NCBI GenBank assembly: GCA_963722965.1
Contig: CAVROX010000015.1
Location: 1 to 64,000 of the forward strand
Direction of reading: 5' to 3'
Length of the DNA: 64,000 bases
DNA from: DATLSM01 sp963722965
GTDB taxonomy: Bacteria; Actinomycetota; Thermoleophilia; Solirubrobacterales; 70-9
The translations under genes and the position numbers were made by a program. Under the pieces are notes generated by a model. The model made no database searches and had not been told where the DNA came from. It was given only the letters and a program-made list of their open reading frames with translations. Shown one piece after another: positions 58,139-64,000 of the stretch (position 1 is its first letter; every line of letters begins with the position of its first letter).

Positions 58139-59614
58139 ATGGCCATGCGCTTTCGTTTCTGGCTCGGATTCACCGCCGTCGCCGTCCTCGCCGTCGGTTC
58201 GGTGACAACCGCCCTTCTTGTGCGCTCCAACGAAGAGGCCGGCTTCCACCAGACTCAGCGCGACGAGGCGAGCCGGGCCGCACGCGGGGCCGAAGCAGCC
58301 GCGAACCTCTCCGTCGGCCAGCTTACAAGCGCCGCCGCCTTCTACCAGGCCGAGCGCCACTTCAACCGCAACCAATTCGAGTTGATCGCCCGTCCCCTGC
58401 TTGGACACGGCGCCCTGACCGGGACCGGGTTCGTGCAGCGAGTGCCGGGCTCTGAACGAGGGCGCTTTGAACGCGAGCACGGCTTCCCGATCGTCGAAAA
58501 GGCCGGAGCTGTAGGTGGCCTGCGCAGGGCAGGCGACCGCCGCGTCTATTTCCCCCTCCTCGACGCCGCCTCAGTGCCGGACGTCGCCCCACCCCTCGGT
58601 TATGACCTGGGCAGCGATCCTCGGCGCGCACCCTACCTGCGCCAGGCCCTCGCCAGCGGCCGGCCGGTGGCGACCCAGGTGATGGATCTGCCGGTCGGAA
58701 TCATCGGCCTCGACGTCTACCGGCCCGTATATCGCGAGGGGATGGCGACCCGGACCAGCGCGCAGCGGCGCTTTGCGCTGCTCGGTTTCGCGGTGGGGGC
58801 ATTTCGGCTGCGCAGCCTCGCCGCGGCGGCGATCTCCGCCGTACCGCGTGCCGACACCGTGCAGTTGCGAATCGGCGGGCGAACCGATGTCGGCCCCCAC
58901 GGCACCCTCGAAGACCCCTCCAGCGCACCGATCCACGTCGCCAATCAGGTCTGGCTGCTGGTCCTCCGCGACCCCGACCGTCCGGATGTCGGGCTGCCGA
59001 TCCTGGTGGCGGCGGTCGGGATCTCGCTCGCCTCGCTCCTCGGGGCCCTGATCTTGGTCTGGAGCCGAAACGAGCGCATGCAGGAGCTCCGCCGCGAGGC
59101 GGGTCAGGATTCGCTGACCGGGCTGAAGAACCGCCGCCGCTTTGAGGAGGACCTGCGCGGCGAGATGGCTCGCAGCCGTCGCGTCGGCAAGACCGGCGCC
59201 CTGCTGATGGTCGACCTCGACAACTTCAAGCGAGTCAACGACTCGCTCGGACACCCGGCCGGCGATCGCCTGATCAAGGAGATCGCCACCGTGTTGCGGC
59301 GGCGGGCTCGGGAGACCGACGTGCTTGCCCGGCTCGGCGGCGACGAGTTCGCAATCGTCCTGCCCGACTGTGACGTCGATGAAGCCCAGCTGGTGGCCGA
59401 GGCGATCGCATCGGCGATCCGCGGGCACGCCCAAAGCGAGGATGAGGGCCCCCGGGTGACCGCCAGCATCGGCATCGCGGTGTTCGGGACCGACGGGCGA
59501 ACCAGCTTCGAGTCGGTGCTCTCGGAGGCGGATACGGCGATGTACGCGGCCAAGGATTCCGGGCGCGATGGGGTCAGGGTCTTTGACCCGGTCGCCGTCC
59601 GGGGCGATGCCTAG
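58139..59614 (+). CDS. CHASE-GGDEF membrane diguanylate cyclase
   Basis: 491 residues. An N-terminal membrane helix (WLGFTAVAVLAVGSVTTALL) is followed by an extracytoplasmic CHASE sensor (about 45-270; FVQRVPGSERGRFEREHGFP, GYDLGSDPRRAPYLRQALAS, GLDVYRPVYREG), a second helix (about 285-305, PILVAAVGISLASLLGALIL) and GGDEF (about 325-485; SLTGLKNRRRFEEDL, RLGGDEFAIVLPD). RETD, five residues before GGDEF, is the inhibitory RxxD site, so it should make c-di-GMP with feedback control. It ends 12 bases before bioB. Confidence 0.9.
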   Translation: MAMRFRFWLGFTAVAVLAVGSVTTALLVRSNEEAGFHQTQRDEASRAARGAEAAANLSVGQLTSAAAFYQAERHFNRNQFELIARPLLGHGALTGTGFVQRVPGSERGRFEREHGFPIVEKAGAVGGLRRAGDRRVYFPLLDAASVPDVAPPLGYDLGSDPRRAPYLRQALASGRPVATQVMDLPVGIIGLDVYRPVYREGMATRTSAQRRFALLGFAVGAFRLRSLAAAAISAVPRADTVQLRIGGRTDVGPHGTLEDPSSAPIHVANQVWLLVLRDPDRPDVGLPILVAAVGISLASLLGALILVWSRNERMQELRREAGQDSLTGLKNRRRFEEDLRGEMARSRRVGKTGALLMVDLDNFKRVNDSLGHPAGDRLIKEIATVLRRRARETDVLARLGGDEFAIVLPDCDVDEAQLVAEAIASAIRGHAQSEDEGPRVTASIGIAVFGTDGRTSFESVLSEADTAMYAAKDSGRDGVRVFDPVAVRGDA

Positions 59615-59626
59615 CCTTGCCGCCGC

Positions 59627-60751
59627 ATGCCGCCCCTGATCTCCTTCGAAGAAGCCCTCGCCCTCGGTGAGCTGAGCGGCCACGAGGAGATCGGCGAGCT
59701 GGTCGAGCGCGCCTGGGCAGTGCGCCGCGAAAGGTTCGGCGACTCGACCGACATGTGCTCACTTGTCAACGCCAAGTCCGGCGGTTGCGCCGAGGATTGC
59801 GGCTTCTGCGCCCAGTCGCGCTACGCCGAAGCGGACACTCCGATGCACGCGATGATGGAGCCCGAGCAGATCCTCGAGCACGCCAAGGCCGCCGAGGCGG
59901 CGGGGGCGCACCGCTTTTGCATGGTCACCCAGGGCCAGGGGCTCTCCAAACTGGACTTCGAGAAGATCCTCGAGGGCGCCCGGCTGGTTGCCGAGCGGAC
60001 CAACCTGAAGCGTTGTGCGTCGATCGGCCACATCTCGACCGCGCGGGCCCAACGGCTGCGCGAAGCGGGAATCCAGCGGGTCCACCACAACGTCGAGTCG
60101 GCCCGCTCCCATTACCCCGAGGTCTCCACCACCGTGCGCTACGAGGGCCGACTGCGGACCATCCAGGCGGTCAAGGAGGCCGGACTGGAGACGTGCGTCG
60201 GCGGCATCCTCAACCTCGGCGAGAGTCGCCGCCAGCGGGTCGAGATGGCATTTGAGCTCTCCGAGCTGAACCCGACCTCGGTGCCGATCAACCTGCTCAA
60301 CCCGCGCACGGGGACGAAGTTTGGCGGCCGCCCTCTGATGGATGCCTGGGAGGTCGTCAAGTGGGTCGCGATCTTCCGCCTGATCATCCCCGCGGCGCTG
60401 TTCCGGCTCTGCGGCGGGCGGGTCGAGAACCTCGGTGACCTTCAGCCGCTCGCGGTGCGGGCCGGGCTGAACGGAGTGATGATGGGCAACTTCCTCACCA
60501 CCCTCGGCGCCGAGCCCGAGGAGGACCGAGCGATGTTTGAGGGGCTGGGTCTCAACGTCGGCCGCCAGCCCGACAACGGTGCCAACCCGCGCCCCGATAA
60601 CCGCTCCGGCTGGCTGGGGGGAGAGGCCCCGGCAACGCCGATCGATGAGCTGATCGACCGCCAGGAGGAGGCGAACTTCTGGGACCCCTCGACCCAGCTG
60701 CGGGTGATCAAAAAGGCAAAGAAGTCACCCCCCTACCCCCAGGCTGCATGA
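59627..60751 (+). CDS. bioB: Biotin synthase
   Basis: 374 residues. The radical SAM motif is SGGCAEDCGFCAQSRYAEAD, and the chain GHISTARAQRLREAGIQRVH, VHHNVESARSHYPEVSTTVR, VGGILNLGESRRQRVEMAFE and NPRTGTKFGGRPL holds the [2Fe-2S] and substrate residues. It inserts sulfur into dethiobiotin. The C-terminal region past residue 325 (DNGANPRPDNRSGWLGG) is longer than the usual enzyme. It overlaps bioF by 4 bases and follows a c-di-GMP cyclase closely. Confidence 0.95.
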   Translation: MPPLISFEEALALGELSGHEEIGELVERAWAVRRERFGDSTDMCSLVNAKSGGCAEDCGFCAQSRYAEADTPMHAMMEPEQILEHAKAAEAAGAHRFCMVTQGQGLSKLDFEKILEGARLVAERTNLKRCASIGHISTARAQRLREAGIQRVHHNVESARSHYPEVSTTVRYEGRLRTIQAVKEAGLETCVGGILNLGESRRQRVEMAFELSELNPTSVPINLLNPRTGTKFGGRPLMDAWEVVKWVAIFRLIIPAALFRLCGGRVENLGDLQPLAVRAGLNGVMMGNFLTTLGAEPEEDRAMFEGLGLNVGRQPDNGANPRPDNRSGWLGGEAPATPIDELIDRQEEANFWDPSTQLRVIKKAKKSPPYPQAA

Positions 60752-61941
60752 CGGACATATCCCAGCGGATGGAGGAGCTCCGCGACCGGGGGCTCTACCG
60801 CCGGTTGCGGCTGATCAGCGGGCCACAGGGGCCGCGCGTGCACCTCGATGGGCAAGAAGTGCTGCTGCTTTGCTCCAACAACTACCTCGATCTGGCCGGC
60901 CACCCGAGGGTGCGGGAGGCGGCGGCGGCGGCGGCGATGCGCTGGGGGGCGGGGTCGGGGGCCTCGCGGTTGATCTCAGGCAACATGGAGGCTCACCGCG
61001 CCCTGGAGTCGCGGCTGGCCGAGTTCAAGGGCTATGAGGCGGCGCTGCTCTTCGGTTCGGGCTACCTCGCCAACATGGGCGCGATCGCCGCCCTCGCCGG
61101 GCGCGGGCAGGTCGTCTTCTCCGACGAGCTCAACCACGCCAGCATCATCGATGGCTGCCGACTCTCGCGGGCGGAGACGTTCGTCTACCGCCACGCGGAC
61201 ACCGAACACCTGGCCTGGGGGTTGCGCGAGGCGGGCGGGCGCGGCTCGCTGATCATCACCGACGGCGTCTTCTCGATGGATGGAGACCTCGCCCCGTTAA
61301 AGGAGCTGGTGCACCTGGCCCGCCGCCATCGCTGTCGGCTGATAGTCGATGAGGCACACGCGACGGGGGCCCTTGGCCCCGGCGGACGCGGATCGGTCGC
61401 GGCGGCGGCACTGAGCGGAGAGGTCGACGTCGTGATCGGGACTTTGGGCAAGGCGCTCGGCTCCTATGGAGCCTACGCCTGCGCGAGCGCTGAGACCGTT
61501 GAGTACCTGGTCAACGCGGCGCGGCCGTTCGTCTTCACCACCGCCCTGCCTCCCCCGGTCGCCTCCGCCGCCCTGGCCGCGCTTGAGCTGCTGGAGTCCG
61601 AGCCAGATCGGGTCGGCCGCCTGCTGCACAACGCGAGGACCCTGCGCCAGGCTTTGGGCGCCGAAGGGCTTCCCGCGGGAGGATCCGATACCCAGATCGT
61701 CCCGGTCCAGATCGGCGACGCAGACGTTGCGATGGAGCTGTGCGAGCGCGCCCTAGCGCGGGGCGTCTTCGCCCAGGGGATCCGCCCGCCAACCGTACCC
61801 GAAGGCACCTCCCGCCTGCGCTTCACGGTCATGTCGACCCACCACCCCGACGAGCTGCGCCATGCCGGGGAGCTGGTCGGCGAGGCGGCCCGAGAGCTCG
61901 GCCTGATCCCCGCCGCGCGCTATCTCGCCAACGCCGCCTAA
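60748..61941 (+). CDS. bioF: 8-amino-7-oxononanoate synthase
   Basis: 397 residues. This PLP enzyme joins pimeloyl thioester and alanine: CSNNYLDLAGHPRVREAAAA, GSGASRLISGNMEAH, VDEAHATGALGPGGRG and the Schiff-base lysine in GTLGKALGSYGAY. Its motif clearly differs from the SPT-like enzyme at 11690-12946. The start overlaps the bioB stop (ATGA). Confidence 0.95.
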   Translation: MTDISQRMEELRDRGLYRRLRLISGPQGPRVHLDGQEVLLLCSNNYLDLAGHPRVREAAAAAAMRWGAGSGASRLISGNMEAHRALESRLAEFKGYEAALLFGSGYLANMGAIAALAGRGQVVFSDELNHASIIDGCRLSRAETFVYRHADTEHLAWGLREAGGRGSLIITDGVFSMDGDLAPLKELVHLARRHRCRLIVDEAHATGALGPGGRGSVAAAALSGEVDVVIGTLGKALGSYGAYACASAETVEYLVNAARPFVFTTALPPPVASAALAALELLESEPDRVGRLLHNARTLRQALGAEGLPAGGSDTQIVPVQIGDADVAMELCERALARGVFAQGIRPPTVPEGTSRLRFTVMSTHHPDELRHAGELVGEAARELGLIPAARYLANAA

Positions 61942-61954
61942 GCTTGGACCGCCG

Positions 61955-62644
61955 ATGACCGGACCCCGGGTGGGAGTCTTCGTGACGGGAACCGGAACCG
62001 GGGTCGGAAAGACCGTCGTCGCGGCGGCGATCGCCCGCTCCCTTGCGGTGCAAGGCGAGCGCGTCGCTGTCTTTAAGCCGGCCGTCACGGGGCTCGCTGA
62101 GGTTGGCGAGGGCGACCATTCCATGCTGAGGCGCGCTGCCGGCTCAGCGCAAAGCGACGATGAGATCGCCCCTTACCGCTTCGCGCCCCCCGCTTCCCCC
62201 CACCTTGCGGCGGCGATGACCGGCGAGGAGATCCGGCCGCAGCGATTGCTGGCGGCTGCCCGCGCGGCGGGGGCCGGTTCCGACGCGCTCATCTGTGAGG
62301 GAGTCGGCGGCCTGCTTGTTCCCCTCACCTGCGGCTACCTCGTCCGCGACCTGGCCGCCGACCTGGCTCTGCCACTGGCGATCGCCGCGCATCCCGGACT
62401 CGGCACAATTAACCACACGCTGCTGACGATCGAGGCGGCCCGTGCCGCCGGCCTTGCGGTCGCCGGCGTCGTCCTCACCCCTTGGCCCGAGCACCCCGGC
62501 CAGATCGAGCGATCAAATCAGGAGATGATCGCTGCGCTCGGCGAGGTCGTGGTAATGACGTTGGCCAAGCTCGAGCTCGCCGACCCAACCCACTGGCCCG
62601 AGCTAGACCTGGGTCTAGGCCGACTCCCTGGCCGCAACGGCTGA
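61955..62644 (+). CDS. bioD: Dethiobiotin synthetase
   Basis: 229 residues. The P-loop is GTGTGVGKTVVAAAIARSLA, followed by FKPAVTG, SPHLAAAMTGEEI and ICEGVGGLLVPLTCGYLVRD. It closes the ureido ring using ATP and CO2. The gene lies 13 bases after bioF in the same operon. bioA is not in the window. Its end overlaps the MFS exporter gene on the other strand by 30 bases. Confidence 0.93.
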   Translation: MTGPRVGVFVTGTGTGVGKTVVAAAIARSLAVQGERVAVFKPAVTGLAEVGEGDHSMLRRAAGSAQSDDEIAPYRFAPPASPHLAAAMTGEEIRPQRLLAAARAAGAGSDALICEGVGGLLVPLTCGYLVRDLAADLALPLAIAAHPGLGTINHTLLTIEAARAAGLAVAGVVLTPWPEHPGQIERSNQEMIAALGEVVVMTLAKLELADPTHWPELDLGLGRLPGRNG

Positions 62645-64000
62645 GCCCGCGGGGCTCACCGCCGCCTCGGCTGCCTGTGCTCTGACCTCAACCCTCCGCT
62701 TGGCTCGGATCGCCGTGGCGCCGATCGCGGCGCCGATTAGCGCGACCATGCCGGAGATGCTCATCGCGTGGCCGAGCGCGTAGACGAATGCTTCCGCGCC
62801 CGCATCGGCGGCCTGCTTTGCCTGCGCGGGCTGAAGGCCCTTCAACGCCCCGCTGACCGAGCCGCTGCCGAGCTGCTGCGAGATTTCCGCGCGCTCTGCG
62901 GGAGAGATCCCAGAGCCGACCAGAAGGGTGTCCAGCCGCGAGCTGACAAGGCCCTGGAAGATCGCTCCGGTCACCGCCACCCCGAGGCTGCCGCCGACCA
63001 TCCGAAACATCGAGAGCACGCCAGATGCGATGCCCGCTTTCTCGACCGGCACCGCATTCATCGCCGTGCTCGTCATCGGCGACATCGTCAACGCGATCCC
63101 GATGCCGAGCAGCATGAAGCCGGGCAGCAGTTCCAGGTAGCTGGAGTTGACCGCGATCCCGCTGAACGTAAACAGTGAGGCGGCGACCAGCGTCAACCCG
63201 CCGACGATCAGCCAGCGCGGGCCAAAGCGGTCTGATAGCCGTCCCGCGACCGGAGCGACACCGACGATCATCAAGGTCGAGGGCAGGAATCTGATTCCGG
63301 CTTCCAGCGGCGAGTAGCCGAGGATGTCCTGCATGTAGAGGGCGAGGAAAAAGAAGACGCCGAGCATGGCGAAGGAAATGACCAAAGCCACCACCACTGC
63401 GCCGAGGAAGTTGCGGTCTGAAAGCAAGTCGAATTGGACCATCGGCGCCTTCACCCGGTTCTCGACGAATACGAAGGCGGGCAGGGCGACGACGGCGATC
63501 AGAACCAGGGCGATGATCGAGGTCGACCCCCAGCCCCAGCTGTTGCCCTCGACCAAAGCGAGAACCAGCGCGGTGAGCCCGGCGGTCAGCACCGCCACCC
63601 CGGCGTAGTCCACGTCACGACCGACCGTTGTGTCACGCGACTCGCGCACCGCGAACAGCGTGGCCAGCACCGCGCCGACCGCTACCGGAACGTTGAGGTA
63701 AAAGATCGCCCGCCAACTGACGTGCTCGGTGAGGAACCCGCCCAAGACCGGTCCGATTGCCAGCGCGAGCGCCGAGACGCCCGCCCAGGTGCCCATCGCC
63801 TTGCCCCGCTCGTGCGCAGGGAAGGCGTCGGTGATGATCGAGAGCGTCCCGGGCATCATCAGCGCGGCGCCGACACCCTGGACGACGCGGCTGATGACCA
63901 GCGAGGTGTCGTCCGGCGCCAGGCCCGCGGTCGCCGAGGAGAGGGCGAAGGTGACCACCCCAAAGAGGAACATCCGGCGGCGGCCAAAGATGTCGCCGAG
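62615..64000 (-). CDS. DHA2-family MFS drug exporter (EmrB/QacA type), partial
   Basis: The frame continues beyond the window; before the annotated Met, codons read LGDIFGRRR, the first conserved loop of MFS proteins, so the N-terminus is missing. About 460 residues are visible: ISRVVQGVGAALMMPGTLSI, WAGVSALALAIGPVLGGFLT (motif C), VNVNVPVAVGAV-type helix 6 region and the repeat motif GRLSDRFGPRWLIVGGL. Roughly twelve helices remain, matching the 14-helix DHA2 class. It probably exports drugs or metabolites by proton antiport. Confidence 0.88.
   Translation of the reverse strand, partial: LGDIFGRRRMFLFGVVTFALSSATAGLAPDDTSLVISRVVQGVGAALMMPGTLSIITDAFPAHERGKAMGTWAGVSALALAIGPVLGGFLTEHVSWRAIFYLNVPVAVGAVLATLFAVRESRDTTVGRDVDYAGVAVLTAGLTALVLALVEGNSWGWGSTSIIALVLIAVVALPAFVFVENRVKAPMVQFDLLSDRNFLGAVVVALVISFAMLGVFFFLALYMQDILGYSPLEAGIRFLPSTLMIVGVAPVAGRLSDRFGPRWLIVGGLTLVAASLFTFSGIAVNSSYLELLPGFMLLGIGIALTMSPMTSTAMNAVPVEKAGIASGVLSMFRMVGGSLGVAVTGAIFQGLVSSRLDTLLVGSGISPAERAEISQQLGSGSVSGALKGLQPAQAKQAADAGAEAFVYALGHAMSISGMVALIGAAIGATAIRAKRRVEVRAQAAEAAVSPAGSAVAARESA
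62642..62658. terminator. Terminator hairpin at the bioD stop
   Basis: TGAGCCC, GCG, GGGCTCA: 7-bp arms starting on the bioD stop codon and lying inside the tail of the convergent MFS gene. Confidence 0.45.

Overview
The window is high-GC, densely packed bacterial DNA. Frequent GTG/TTG starts, stop/start overlaps (ATGA, TGATG, TTGA), an actinobacterial-type integration host factor, an F420-type Ddn-like oxidoreductase, coproheme decarboxylase, FprA and an Mla/Mce-type ABC system together point to an actinobacterium, most likely of the Thermoleophilia/Solirubrobacterales type. The lineage is an inference from gene content. No rRNA, tRNA, CRISPR array, insertion sequence or prophage was noticed.

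Layout. 0-9.1 kb: a lipoprotein cut by the window edge, a MoxR/CoxE-type AAA+ and VWA pair, an Rrf2 regulator with a TauE/SafE exporter, a ThiXYZ-like ABC transporter for a thiamine precursor, and a PAS-GAF-GGDEF-EAL protein. 9.2-13.6 kb: an HhH-GPD DNA glycosylase, a GNAT-type acyltransferase divergent from a serine-palmitoyltransferase-like enzyme (a candidate sphingolipid/ceramide pair), and mIHF with a clear promoter and flanking inverted repeats. 13.6-21 kb: small membrane and coiled-coil proteins, then one operon with two MlaE/YrbE permeases, an MlaF/MceG ATPase, an MMPL transporter, a thioredoxin-like protein and a B3/B4-domain protein. 21-31 kb: a lipoprotein, metH, an aldehyde dehydrogenase behind a palindromic operator, and a two-gene envelope unit (GT4-flippase fusion plus a phosphatase-fold polytopic protein). 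31-36 kb: coproheme decarboxylase, FprA, BolA, CGFS glutaredoxin and a convergent ErpA/IscA protein (haem and Fe-S handling), then DegV. 35.7-38 kb: a DUF3618/holin-like/DUF4235 trio and a nitrilase-TetR operon with its own operator.

38-46.7 kb: an SDR, then five overlapping minus-strand genes (enoyl-CoA hydratase, acyl-CoA carboxylase beta subunit, BKACE, CoA-transferase III, MerR) divergent from two isovaleryl-CoA-dehydrogenase-like genes; this looks like a variant branched-acyl-CoA (liu/atu-like) degradation module. 46.7-58 kb: a gene remnant, several membrane proteins, lipid and detoxification enzymes (SDRs, Ddn-like, MBL-fold hydrolase, PlsC, glycerol kinase, GT2), a lone biotinyl/lipoyl domain protein, a second crotonase and a second AlkA-like glycosylase. 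58-64 kb: a CHASE-GGDEF cyclase directly upstream of bioB-bioF-bioD, and an MFS exporter cut by the window end.

Caveat. Several genes (MoxR, the ThiY-like protein, the GGDEF-EAL protein, MMPL, one MlaE, the phosphatase-fold protein, MerR, the first lipoprotein) carry frameshifts that are repaired by one-base changes, often in short homopolymers. Sequence or assembly errors are the likeliest cause, so these loci are described as the restored genes.
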